From: Streptomyces sp. cf386
GTDB lineage: Bacteria > Actinomycetota > Actinomycetes > Streptomycetales > Streptomycetaceae
Direction: 5' to 3'
Length of the DNA stretch: 64,000 nucleotides
NCBI RefSeq assembly: GCF_900103585.1
Contig: NZ_FNHV01000001.1
Coordinates: forward strand, 327,326 to 391,325
Part shown: positions 6,569 through 14,665 of the stretch, piece by piece
Numbering within the stretch: position 1 is the first letter of the stretch
Layout of the letters: each line of letters begins with the position of its first letter
Made by a program: the position numbers and the translations under genes
The notes under the pieces: model-generated
What the model was told of the DNA's origin: nothing
The model's database searches: none
Seen by the model: only the letters and a program-made list of their open reading frames with translations

Positions 6569-7966
6569 TCACGCGGCGATCCGCTCGGCGCTGTCCGCCG
6601 TGATGCCCTTGGTGGAGGCGATCACGTTCTTGAGCTTCTTGGACAGGGCCTCATAGAACATGCTCAGCGGAAACTCGTCCGGAAGCACGTCATCGACGAG
6701 TTTGCGCGGCGGCTGGGTCAGGTCCAGGGCGTCCGGGCCCTTGGCCCAGCGGGAGCCCGGGTGCGGGGCGAGGTAGGTGGAGACGAGCTCGTAGGCGGCG
6801 AACCAGTGGACGAGCTTCGGGCGGTCGATGCCGTCGCGGTAGAGCTTCTCGATCTCTGCGCACAGCTGGTTGGTGACCTGCGGAGCGCGGTCCCAGTCGA
6901 TGTGCAGCTTGTTGTCGGTCCAGCGGATGACGTCGTGCTTGTGCAGGTAGGCGAAGAGCAGCTGCCCGCCGAGGCCGTCGTAGTTGCGCACCCGCTCACC
7001 GGTGACCGGGAAGCGGAACATGCGGTCGAACAGCACCGCGTACTGCACGTCACGGGCCTGCGGGACGCCGTCCGTCTGGAGCTTCACGGCCTCCTTGAAG
7101 GCGGTGAGGTCGCAGCGCAGCTCTTCGAGGCCGTACATCCAGAACGGCTGGCGCTGCTTGATCATGAACGGGTCGAACGGCAGGTCGCCGTGGCTGTGGG
7201 TGCGGTCGTGGACCATGTCCCACAGTACGAAGGCCTCCTCGCAGCGCTTCTGGTCGTGGACCATCGCGGCGATGTCCTCGGGCAGGTCGAGGCCCAGGAT
7301 GTCGACCGCGGCGTCGCTCACCCGGCGGAAGCGGGCGGCCTCGCGGTCACAGAAGATGCCACCCCAGGTGAAGCGCTCCGGGGCCTCGCGCACGGCGATC
7401 GTCTCGGGGAAGAGCACGGCGGAGTTGGTGTCGTAGCCGGCCGTGAAGTCCTCGAACTTGATGCCGCAGAACAGCGGGTTGTCGTAGCGGGTACGCTCCA
7501 GCTCGGCCAGCCACTCCGGCCAGACCATGCGCAGCACGACCGCTTCGAGGTTGCGGTCGGGGTTGCCGTTCTGCGTGTACATCGCGAAGACGACCAGGTG
7601 CTGGAGGCCGTCTGTGCGGCCCGCGGCCGGCTGGAAGGCCAGCAGCGAGTCGAGGAAGTCGGGCACCTCGAAGCCGCCCTCGGCCCAGCGGATCAGGTCC
7701 TTGACCAGGGCCTGGTGGTAGGCGGCGTCGTGCGGCAGCAGCGGGGAGAGCTCCTCGACGGCGCCCACGACACGCCGTACGGCGGCCTCGGCATCCACAC
7801 GGGCGGGAGCGCCCTCGGCCTCGAAGTCGATCGACCCGTCCTTGGACTGCCAGGGACGTATCCGTTCCACGGCGTCCTTGAGCACCGGCCACGCCGGGTG
7901 CTCAACCACCCTGATCGCGGGAGGAATCCGCTCCTCCGTAGCCGCCTGCACAAGAATTTCCGTCAT
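6569..7966 (-). CDS. DUF6421 family protein
   Basis: This 465-residue cytoplasmic protein belongs to actinobacterial DUF6421, of unknown function, recognised from its place before an SDR and a threonine aldolase and from its overall sequence. A notable segment is WDMVHDRTHSHGD (about residues 249-261) followed 24 residues later by GLEELRCDLTAF. The pattern HDxxH...EE is similar to zinc-ligand spacing in gluzincin-type metallohydrolases, with Asp replacing the usual Glu. That is only an inference. The ATG is preceded by GGAGG, and a long hairpin lies immediately upstream of that ribosome site. It is the first gene of the operon. Confidence 0.8.
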   Translation of the reverse strand: MTEILVQAATEERIPPAIRVVEHPAWPVLKDAVERIRPWQSKDGSIDFEAEGAPARVDAEAAVRRVVGAVEELSPLLPHDAAYHQALVKDLIRWAEGGFEVPDFLDSLLAFQPAAGRTDGLQHLVVFAMYTQNGNPDRNLEAVVLRMVWPEWLAELERTRYDNPLFCGIKFEDFTAGYDTNSAVLFPETIAVREAPERFTWGGIFCDREAARFRRVSDAAVDILGLDLPEDIAAMVHDQKRCEEAFVLWDMVHDRTHSHGDLPFDPFMIKQRQPFWMYGLEELRCDLTAFKEAVKLQTDGVPQARDVQYAVLFDRMFRFPVTGERVRNYDGLGGQLLFAYLHKHDVIRWTDNKLHIDWDRAPQVTNQLCAEIEKLYRDGIDRPKLVHWFAAYELVSTYLAPHPGSRWAKGPDALDLTQPPRKLVDDVLPDEFPLSMFYEALSKKLKNVIASTKGITADSAERIAA

Positions 7967-7980
7967 GTCCCATCCTCCAC

Positions 7981-8026
7981 GGGAGAACCTCGCGTATGGA
8001 CACCGTATGCGGACGAGGTTTCTCCC
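7981..8026 (-). promoter_or_regulatory. Long hairpin next to the DUF6421 ribosome site
   Basis: GGGAGAACCTCG (7981-7992) pairs with CGAGGTTTCTCCC (8014-8026) with a single unpaired base, enclosing a 21-base loop that contains CGTATG twice. The 3' arm ends only a few bases before the GGAGG of DUF6421, so folding could affect translation or mRNA stability. Confidence 0.5.
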
Positions 8027-8233
8027 AGCAAGAGGAGACTCGGGAAATTATCCTGTCGACCTTCAAGGTCACCGAACTTTTTCCTGTCGGTCATCCCGGC
8101 GGCGAATACTTCCGCATCGCACGGGCATACGCGGGGCGGGCCCCCTCCGGCGGGTCAATCCCCGCGTGACTCGCCCACGCCAGGGTGACCATCCGGAGGC
8201 GCGCGATCCAGGTACGACATGCCCCCTGCCGCA

Positions 8234-8281
8234 AACCCCGTGTACACGTGGGGTTCATCACGCGCCCGGGCCACTAGGCTG
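8234..8281 (+). promoter_or_regulatory. Dyad, PHO-box-like repeats and -10 upstream of the phosphodiesterase
   Basis: AACCCC...GGGGTT (8234-8255) flanks GTGTACAC. Overlapping it are two adjacent 11-base units, GTACACGTGGG and GTTCATCACGC (8242-8263), resembling the GTTCACC direct repeats bound by PhoP. A TAGGCT -10 lies at 8276-8281. The PhoP assignment is inference. Confidence 0.35.
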
Positions 8282-8354
8282 CGGCACTGCCGCGCGAACA
8301 GTCCGCTCCGGTTCGCGCGCTGCCGAGCCGCCGTCGACGGAAGCGAGTTGAATC

Positions 8355-9038
8355 TTGAACTTCCTTACCATCGGTCACCGCGGAGTCATGGGTGTCGAAC
8401 CCGAGAACACCCTCCGTTCCTTCGTCGCCGCCCAGCAGGCCGGCCTCGATGTCATCGAACTCGATCTCCACCTGAGCAAGGACGGCGCCCTCGTCGTCAT
8501 GCACGACACCGACGTGGACCGCACGACCGACGGCACCGGCCCGATCGCCGACAAGACCCTCGCCGAGCTGCGCGCCCTGGACGCGGGCCGCGGCGAGCGC
8601 GTGCCGGTCTTCGAAGAGGTCCTGGACGCCGTGAGGTCGCCGCTCCAGGCCGAGATCAAGGACGTCGCGGCGGCCCGGGCGCTCGCCGAGGTCATGACCA
8701 GCCGGGACCTGGTCTCCCGGGTCGAGGTGTCCTCGTTCCACGACGAGGCGGTCGCCGAGATCGCCCGCCTGGTGCCCGGGGTCCGGACCGCGCTGATCGC
8801 CAGCCGCTATGGCACCGACATCGTCGACCGCGCCGTCGAGGCCGGTGCGGCGACCGTGTGCCTGAACATCCGCCGACTCACCCTGGAAGTCGTGGAGCGC
8901 GCCCGCAAGGCGGACCTCAGGATCATCGGCTGGGTGGTCAACACCCAGGACCACCTGCGTCTCGTGCGGGCCCTGGAATTGGACGGCGCGACCACCGACT
9001 ACCCGGAGATCAAGCGCACCGGCCGCTTCACGGCGTGA
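8355..9038 (+). CDS. Glycerophosphodiester phosphodiesterase
   Basis: This 227-residue protein is a cytosolic GDPD that hydrolyses glycerophosphodiesters to glycerol-3-phosphate and an alcohol. The family motifs are clear: IGHRGVMGVEPENT (metal/catalytic His and Glu), ELDLHLSKDG and VVMHDTDVDRTTDG near the N-terminus, QAEIKD in the middle, and a WVVNT segment near the C-terminus. There is no signal peptide. The start is a TTG with GGAAGCGAG upstream and about 70 bases of leader from a TAGGCT promoter. A PHO-box-like element upstream would fit control by phosphate supply. It is monocistronic. Confidence 0.92.
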   Translation: MNFLTIGHRGVMGVEPENTLRSFVAAQQAGLDVIELDLHLSKDGALVVMHDTDVDRTTDGTGPIADKTLAELRALDAGRGERVPVFEEVLDAVRSPLQAEIKDVAAARALAEVMTSRDLVSRVEVSSFHDEAVAEIARLVPGVRTALIASRYGTDIVDRAVEAGAATVCLNIRRLTLEVVERARKADLRIIGWVVNTQDHLRLVRALELDGATTDYPEIKRTGRFTA

Positions 9039-9056
9039 CCGCCGACCGCATGAACG

Positions 9057-9608
9057 TCACGCCAGTTCCTTGACCAGCAGCTCGAACTGCAGGTCGTCGC
9101 GCTGCGGGATGCCGAAGCGCTCGTCGCCGTACGGGAACGGGGTCATCCGGCCCGTACGGCGGTAGCCGCGCCGCTCGTACCAGGCGATGAGGTCGTTCCG
9201 TACGGAGATCACGGTCATGTGCATCTCGCGCACGCCCCACGTCTCCTGGGCCTGCCGCTCCGCCTCCGCGATGATCACCTTGCCGTGTCCGGCGCCCTGG
9301 AGTGCCGGGCTGACCGCGAACATCCCGAAGTAGGCGTGGTCACCGCGGTGTTCGAGCTGGCAGCAGGCGACGACCTGCCTCTCCAGCTCGACCGTCAGCA
9401 GTCGGCTGTCGGGCGACTTGATGACCTCCAGCACGCCCTCCGGGTCGGTCCGCTGCCCTTCGAGGATGTCCGCCTCGGTCGTCCACCCGGTCCGGCTGGA
9501 GTCCCCGCGGTAGGCGGACTCGATCAGCGCGACCAGGGTGTCCACGTCGGCGTCGAGGGCGTCACGGAAGACGAGTACGGAGGCGGCGGGGGTCGCGGCG
9601 GTTTCCAT
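9057..9608 (-). CDS. GNAT-family N-acetyltransferase
   Basis: This 183-residue protein is a single-domain GCN5-related acetyltransferase using acetyl-CoA. Evidence is the N-terminal VLVFRDALDADVDTLVALIESAYRG, the acetyl-CoA pyrophosphate-binding segment FAVSPALQGAGHGKVIIAEAE, and the C-terminal LIAWYERRGYRRTGRMTPFPYG. The acceptor is unknown. The ATG at 9608 is chosen because GGAG lies nine bases upstream and because the domain begins directly after it. It is convergent with the phosphodiesterase gene and divergent from a small VOC protein, with only 71 bp between starts. Confidence 0.88.
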   Translation of the reverse strand: METAATPAASVLVFRDALDADVDTLVALIESAYRGDSSRTGWTTEADILEGQRTDPEGVLEVIKSPDSRLLTVELERQVVACCQLEHRGDHAYFGMFAVSPALQGAGHGKVIIAEAERQAQETWGVREMHMTVISVRNDLIAWYERRGYRRTGRMTPFPYGDERFGIPQRDDLQFELLVKELA

Positions 9609-9679
9609 GGGGCACTTCTCCACTTCGAGGGCGCGGCACGAGCACCGCTGAGCGTAACGCGCCACTAGGCTCCGGCTGC

Positions 9680-10072
9680 ATGGTGCACGTACTGAGCGGA
9701 CGGACCCTTCTCCGTCCCACCGACCCCGAGCGCTCCCGGGTCTTCTACGGCGAGCAACTGGGCCTGGCCGTCTACCGCGAGTTCGGGACCGGGCCGGAGC
9801 GCGGGACCGTCTACTTCCTCGGCGGGGGCTTCCTGGAGGTCTCAGGGCGGTCCGAGACGCCGCCGTCCCCGGCCGTGCAGCTGTGGATGCAGGTCGAGGA
9901 CGTGGCGGCGGCACACGACGAGCTGCGCACCAAGGGCGTCGAGATCGTGCGGGCGCCGGTGAAGGAGCCCTGGGGCCTGGTCGAGATGTGGATCGCCGAC
10001 CCGGACGGGATGCGGATCGTGCTGGTGGAGGTGCCCGCGGACCACCCGCTGCGCTACCGGCCCGGGATCTAG
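9680..10072 (+). CDS. VOC (glyoxalase/bleomycin-resistance fold) protein
   Basis: This 130-residue single VOC-domain protein has two beta-alpha-beta-beta-beta modules, seen in HVLSGRTLLRPTDPERSRVFYGEQLGL and QLWMQVEDVAAAHDELRTKG...DPDGMRIVLVE. Members bind divalent metal and act as glyoxalases, dioxygenases or resistance binders; the substrate is not evident. The ATG directly follows a TAGGCT -10 (9666-9671) by eight bases and has no ribosome site, so the mRNA is probably leaderless. Its 3' end overlaps the convergent acetyltransferase gene by 4 bp. Confidence 0.85.
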   Translation: MVHVLSGRTLLRPTDPERSRVFYGEQLGLAVYREFGTGPERGTVYFLGGGFLEVSGRSETPPSPAVQLWMQVEDVAAAHDELRTKGVEIVRAPVKEPWGLVEMWIADPDGMRIVLVEVPADHPLRYRPGI

Positions 10073-10983
10073 AGCCGGTGTTCCCAGCCTCGGTCGGTGC
10101 GGGTCAGCTCCCGGAAGCCGGCCGAGGTCAGATGGTCGACCATCGTGCCGTCGCCGGCCGCCTCGTAGGCGAGGAGGCGGTCCACGCCGCACAGGCGCAG
10201 CCAGTCGGCTGCCTGCCCCAGCAGCCGGTGCTCCAGGCCCTGGCCGTGCGCCGACGGGTCGATGTGCAGGTTGCCGATGTCGGCGAGACCGCTGCCCCGG
10301 GTGTGGCGCTCGGGGCGGGACAGGGCCGTGTCGACCTCGATGAAGCCGAGGGCACGACCGTCGGCTTCGTATGCCGTGAAACGGGTGCCGCACTCCCCCA
10401 GCGTGCGGTCGACAGTGACGCCGGGCCACGGCTCGGAGGGCGGCAGGTCGCTCACCCGTGCGATCAGGACGACCTCGGTGTCGCCGACGTGCCGGAAGCC
10501 CGAGCGTTCGTAGAGGGCGCGGATGTGCGGCCAGTTGCGGGGCAGGCCGTAGACGGCCGGGGCGGGGATGTCGCCGCTCGCCCATCGGGCGCGTACGTTC
10601 CAGCGGGCCAGCTGGGCCAGGCAGGCGCTCATCAGCAGGTCCGCTGCCTCGTCGGCGTCCGGCCGGAAGGAGGCCGGCGGACGGCAGGCGAGCCAGCCGA
10701 TCTCGCCGATGTCCCGGTAGGCCGGACCGACCGCGTCGTCCGCCCGGTAGCGCAGCAGATGGGCGGCGGCCACGACGTGGTCGCGCTGCTCGGCGACGAG
10801 GGTCACGCGCTCGCTCACCCACGGGTCGGTGATGAACTCGTCCGGCTGTCGCTCCAGAGCGCCGAGCACCGTGTTCACGGAGACGGTGACGCCGGGGACG
10901 ACGGCGGCGACATGCAGATTGATCAGTTCGGTGAGCTGGTCGCGGTCGGCGCGGCGGAAGGGGCGCACTTCGAGCGCGGGCAT
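10069..10983 (-). CDS. GNAT-family acetyltransferase, probably two-domain
   Basis: This 304-residue protein is about twice the length of one GNAT domain. The first half has LEVRPFRRADRDQLTELINLHV and VAEQRDHVVAAAHLL, then RNWPHIRALYERSGFRHVGDTEVVLIA. The second half has EADGRALGFIEVD, IGNLHIDPSAHGQGLEHRLLGQAADWL and a final VDHLTSAGFRELTR. The second copy holds the better acetyl-CoA loop (HGQGLEHRLL). The acceptor is unknown. The ATG at 10983 has GGAGG upstream, so the longer upstream reading is not used. It is convergent with the VOC gene and divergent from the double-VOC gene. Confidence 0.85.
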   Translation of the reverse strand: MPALEVRPFRRADRDQLTELINLHVAAVVPGVTVSVNTVLGALERQPDEFITDPWVSERVTLVAEQRDHVVAAAHLLRYRADDAVGPAYRDIGEIGWLACRPPASFRPDADEAADLLMSACLAQLARWNVRARWASGDIPAPAVYGLPRNWPHIRALYERSGFRHVGDTEVVLIARVSDLPPSEPWPGVTVDRTLGECGTRFTAYEADGRALGFIEVDTALSRPERHTRGSGLADIGNLHIDPSAHGQGLEHRLLGQAADWLRLCGVDRLLAYEAAGDGTMVDHLTSAGFRELTRTDRGWEHRL

Positions 10984-11159
10984 GCGGGACCTCCGGTCGG
11001 AGAACGGTGTCGGAGGCCGCCATGCGGTGCGGTACGCGGTCGAGGGTACGGCGTCTGCGGCGCCGGGCTCCACTGGGTTTCGCCGGATGGCCGCGGCCGG
11101 GGAGCCGGGCTTAGCGTGCTGGGAGGGGGTCTCCCAGCGATCCCGGCGAAAGGAACGCC

Positions 11160-11930
11160 ATGAAGCTCGACAAGCCGGTGCCCGGCGGGCCGTGCTGGGC
11201 CGAGGTGGGATGTCCCGATCTTGAGGCCGGCCGGCGGTTCTACGCCGCTCTGTTCGGCTGGCGCACGGAGTCGGACACCCGCGAGGAGATGGGCGGCTAC
11301 ACGATCGCGTATCTGGCGGACGCCCCGGTCGCCGCGCTCGTCCCGCTGGGCGAGGAGTCGTTGTCGCACCCCGTGGTCTGGTACGTGACGTTCGCCGTGG
11401 CGGACCTCGACGCCACGGTGGCGAAGGTGCGGTCGGCGGGCGGCTCCGTGGTGTACGAACCCGGTGACGTCCCCGGCATGGGCCGCTTCGCCTCCGTCAC
11501 CGACCCGCAGGGCGCCGCCTTCCAGCTGTGGCAGGAGCGCGGCTTCGCGGGCGCCGGTGTGCTCAACGCACCCGGTGCGCTGGGCTGGGTGGAGCTGCTG
11601 ACGCGTGCGCCCGAGGAGGCGAAGGCCTTCTACACGACGGTGTTCGGCTGGAGCGTCAACGCCTCGGAGCGCTACACCCAGTGGGGCCTGGACGGCGCCG
11701 ACTTCGGCGGCATGGTGACGATGGACGACAAGTTCCCGCACGAGGTGCCGGCGCACTGGCTGCCGTATTTCGCCGTGGCCGACGTGGACACCATGGCCGC
11801 GAACGCGACGGAGGCCGGCGGCACCGTCCTCATGGAGGCCACCTCCGTACCCGACGGACCGCGCATCGCCGTGCTGAGGGACCCGCAGGGGGCGATGTTC
11901 GGCGTGTACGACGCTGCCTACGAGCGCTGA
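11160..11930 (+). CDS. Double VOC-domain protein
   Basis: This 256-residue protein consists of two VOC domains (about residues 8-125 and 135-255), like the actinobacterial 27-kDa antigen Cfp30B group. Each half repeats the pattern PCWAEVGCPDLEAGRRFYAALFGW and LGWVELLTRAPEEAKAFYTT, and each ends with VTDPQGAAFQLW or LRDPQGAMFGVYD. Function is not established; hydroxylase-like or small-molecule-binding roles are proposed for relatives. AAAGGAACGCC precedes the ATG. It is convergent with the large glycoside hydrolase gene, with only seven bases between the stops. Confidence 0.87.
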   Translation: MKLDKPVPGGPCWAEVGCPDLEAGRRFYAALFGWRTESDTREEMGGYTIAYLADAPVAALVPLGEESLSHPVVWYVTFAVADLDATVAKVRSAGGSVVYEPGDVPGMGRFASVTDPQGAAFQLWQERGFAGAGVLNAPGALGWVELLTRAPEEAKAFYTTVFGWSVNASERYTQWGLDGADFGGMVTMDDKFPHEVPAHWLPYFAVADVDTMAANATEAGGTVLMEATSVPDGPRIAVLRDPQGAMFGVYDAAYER

Positions 11931-11937
11931 GACGGGC

Positions 11938-14514
11938 CTACCGTCGCGCGGTCAGCGGCGTCACCACCACGCGGTCGATCACCGGCGCGTACGCGGAGCG
12001 CTGACCGTGCGCGTTCCTGGACTCCCCGTCGAAGTCGGGGAGTTCGTCGGCGGTGAGGGTGAGGGTGTTGCCGCCGCGGTCGAGGGTGACGGGGACGGTG
12101 AGGGTCCGGAAGTCGTTGAAGTGGAAGGTGGTGGGGAACAGGACCCGGTGCGACTCGCCCCCGTTGACCGTGATGTCGGCGTGGCGGCAGATCGGGTCCG
12201 GGTTGTAGTGGGTGGCCGGGGCCTGCTCGCCGTTGGAGTAGCGGATCGTCAGGGCGTGGCGGCCGGCGTGTTCGGCCGTGACCGTCAGGGCGAGGGCGTT
12301 CCCGGGACCGGCGCCTATGCCGTCCACGGCCTTGCCGCCCGTGGCGTACGCGAACCCGGTCACCTTCGCGGTGCCGGTGAGGCTGCCGTCCTCGGCGGCG
12401 TACGCCGTGCCGGGCAGCAGGCCTCGGGACGGGCCGACCCGCAGCCGGTCCACGATCAGCAGGTCCGAGGTGCCGGTGACCGTGATCTTGTTGATGCCGC
12501 CGGGCAGGAAGAGCGGCAGTGCGCGGTCCTCGACGCGGCCGGCCGCCTCGCCGTTGACCGTCACCACGCCCTCGCCGGGGCCGAGCCGGTCGACGGTGAC
12601 CGTCGCCTCGCCGTCGTCGGCCGCGTGCACCCAGAAGGTCGCGGTGCCGCCCCGGGGCAGTACGGCGACGCCGGGGCCCGAGGCGCCGCGGTGGGCGTGG
12701 CTGACGCGGGCGCCGTCGCGCAGGTCCGCGTACTCGGCGTCGTAGAGCGCGGGGCCCTCGGTGTCGCGCAGGGTGAGGTCCAGCTTGTCGACGACCGCGT
12801 CGCCCTTGGTGGCGCCGAGGTCCGGGTCCTGCGCGGCCAGGGTGATCCGGTGGCTGCCCGCGGTGAGTTCGGCCTCGGTGTCGGTGTGGCCCCACACCGC
12901 CCACTTGTAGCCGAGCGGCAGCAGCAGTTCGCGCGGTCGCTCGCCGTCTATGCGCAGGAAGACGTTGGTGGGGCCCTGGTCGCGCACCAGGTCGGCCTCG
13001 TTGTGGGAGTTGGCGTACACGCTGATCTCGTACGTCCCGTCCTGCGGGACCTCCACGTCGAAGGCGAGCACGCCGTCGGAGCCGGTGCGCAGGCCGCCCA
13101 CGTGGTGACCGCCCGAGGTGGCGAACCTGTCGACGGCGGACGGGGAGCCTTCGGGACCGTTCCTGGAGTAGCCGGTGCCGGTGTACGTCGCGTCCTCGGC
13201 CTCGTACGTCCGCCGCCAACACACCGCAGGCGCGAGGGAGTCGGCGCCATGGCCACCGGGCGACAGGATCACCTGGTACGCGGACATCTCGTCCAGGCCG
13301 GTGACGGGCAGGGTCACCGTGCCGTCCACGACGGGCAGTTCGTCGTCGCGCAGACCCAACGGCGGCCCGCTGGCGCCGACTTGGCCCGTCCAGCGGATCT
13401 CGTCGAGCCGCACATGCACCGTCGCGCCGAAGACCTCCGGGTCGACGTGCGCGAAGACGATGTCCGCGGCACCGCCCGACCCGCCGAACAGCAGCCGGGA
13501 CTGCCGTTTGGCCGCGTCCAGGGTGGCGACGCCCTGCAGGGTGTACTGCACGTTCGGCTGCGGCGCGGTGACCTCCACCGTGTTGCCCGTCATCCGGCCG
13601 TAGGCGTTGAACAGCCACCACTGGCCGTTGCCCTTGTTGGCCTCGACCACCGAGTCGTTGAGATTGCCGGCGATGTTCCAGTACGCCATGTCGGCGTCGA
13701 CCTTGGACTCCTCGATGGCGGAGATCCACTGCACCATCTGGCCAGGCACGGACAGATGGTAGTTGTGGGCGTACTCGTTGAGGTTCACGGGCAGCGGGCC
13801 GATGCCCAACTCCCGTTCCCATGCACGGTACTTGGCGACGTTCGTGCGCACTTCGGCGGGCGAGGACAGCTCGTGCCAGGTGATCACGTCGGGCAGGACG
13901 CCCTGCTCCTTGGCGAACTCCAGGAAGCCCCGGACCTCGGGATACAGGATGCAGGTGTTGGGGCCGGCGATACGCGCCCCGGGGTGGAGGCCCTTGATGA
14001 GGTGGTAGGTCTCCTGCCAGGCCGCGAAGTAGGGGCGCGGGTCGGTGTGCCAGGAGACGCCGTCGTGGCTCCACTTCCCCTCGCCGAACATGTTGCCCTC
14101 GGGTTCGTTGAACGGGACGTACACGATGTGCTCGGCCAACTCGCCCAGTGTGAGGGCGTGTTCGACCTGGCGGCGGACGACCTCCTTGAACCCGGCGAAC
14201 CGCTCCTCGCCCGTGGCGCCCGGCCACTCGTAGGGGAAGCCACGGTAGAAGTCGGGCAGGTAGACGTAGACGTCCTTGCCGCCCGCCGCGACGAAGGACG
14301 GCAGGATCTCCAGGGCGTCGGCGCCGGGGTGCTGGATGCCGTCCTGGGCCTTGGTCGCGACCGTGCGGACGTACATGCCCTCGACGACGGCACGGCTGGG
14401 TACGCCGTCGCCGTACAGGCCGTAGAGCGTGCCGCTCGCGCCACCGTGGAAGCGACCCGTCTCGCTGCCGAGGTCGACGGTGAGCGTCTGGGGGCCAGGG
14501 GCTTCGGCTGTCAC
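11938..14514 (-). CDS. Large clan GH-A-type glycoside hydrolase with carbohydrate-binding modules
   Basis: This 858-residue protein has an N-terminal TIM-barrel-like domain (about residues 1-300). YVPFNEPEGNMFGEG supplies the NEP acid/base glutamate and LPVNLNEYAHNYH a likely nucleophile, in the spacing of clan GH-A (GH39/GH5-like). After a beta domain, two CBM6/35-like modules follow (YEAEDATYTGTGYSRNG and YAAEDGSLTGTAKVTGF). The start is a GTG with GGGAGGG six bases upstream. No signal peptide is visible, so it probably acts on imported oligosaccharides in the cytoplasm. A TTGACG-N17-CTAAGT promoter and an upstream dyad are present. The polymer and linkage are unknown. Confidence 0.78.
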   Translation of the reverse strand: MTAEAPGPQTLTVDLGSETGRFHGGASGTLYGLYGDGVPSRAVVEGMYVRTVATKAQDGIQHPGADALEILPSFVAAGGKDVYVYLPDFYRGFPYEWPGATGEERFAGFKEVVRRQVEHALTLGELAEHIVYVPFNEPEGNMFGEGKWSHDGVSWHTDPRPYFAAWQETYHLIKGLHPGARIAGPNTCILYPEVRGFLEFAKEQGVLPDVITWHELSSPAEVRTNVAKYRAWERELGIGPLPVNLNEYAHNYHLSVPGQMVQWISAIEESKVDADMAYWNIAGNLNDSVVEANKGNGQWWLFNAYGRMTGNTVEVTAPQPNVQYTLQGVATLDAAKRQSRLLFGGSGGAADIVFAHVDPEVFGATVHVRLDEIRWTGQVGASGPPLGLRDDELPVVDGTVTLPVTGLDEMSAYQVILSPGGHGADSLAPAVCWRRTYEAEDATYTGTGYSRNGPEGSPSAVDRFATSGGHHVGGLRTGSDGVLAFDVEVPQDGTYEISVYANSHNEADLVRDQGPTNVFLRIDGERPRELLLPLGYKWAVWGHTDTEAELTAGSHRITLAAQDPDLGATKGDAVVDKLDLTLRDTEGPALYDAEYADLRDGARVSHAHRGASGPGVAVLPRGGTATFWVHAADDGEATVTVDRLGPGEGVVTVNGEAAGRVEDRALPLFLPGGINKITVTGTSDLLIVDRLRVGPSRGLLPGTAYAAEDGSLTGTAKVTGFAYATGGKAVDGIGAGPGNALALTVTAEHAGRHALTIRYSNGEQAPATHYNPDPICRHADITVNGGESHRVLFPTTFHFNDFRTLTVPVTLDRGGNTLTLTADELPDFDGESRNAHGQRSAYAPVIDRVVVTPLTARR

Positions 14515-14576
14515 GACATCCCTCCCATGGTTCGACATGCCGTACATAAGTCGGCGATCCGAACCGACCCGGTTGA

Positions 14577-14632
14577 ACTTAGGAAGATCGCGTATCCCGC
14601 GTCAACAGAGATCCCGCTTCGAAACTTCCGAA
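14577..14632 (-). promoter_or_regulatory. Promoter and dyad of the glycoside hydrolase gene
   Basis: On the minus strand TTGACG (14600-14605) and CTAAGT (14577-14582) are separated by 17 bases. Just upstream is the imperfect palindrome TTCGAAACTTCCGAA (14618-14632), matching its own reverse complement at 12 of 15 positions. It resembles GAAAC/GTTTC-type operators near sugar-use genes; the regulator is not known. Confidence 0.5.
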
Positions 14633-14665
14633 ACCCGCAGCTCGGCGGGCTCGGATTGGATGGGC

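Larger units (their letters stand above)
7967..8354. other. Divergent intergenic region DUF6421 / glycerophosphodiesterase
   Basis: No convincing gene is seen. The left end holds the DUF6421 leader hairpin (7981-8026). The middle (about 8027-8230) shows AAATTATCCTGTCG and AACTTTTTCCTGTCGG, a short CCTGTCG repeat in comparatively AT-rich DNA that may hold the DUF6421 promoter. The right end holds a dyad, a PHO-box-like pair and a TAGGCT -10 for the phosphodiesterase. Confidence 0.5.
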
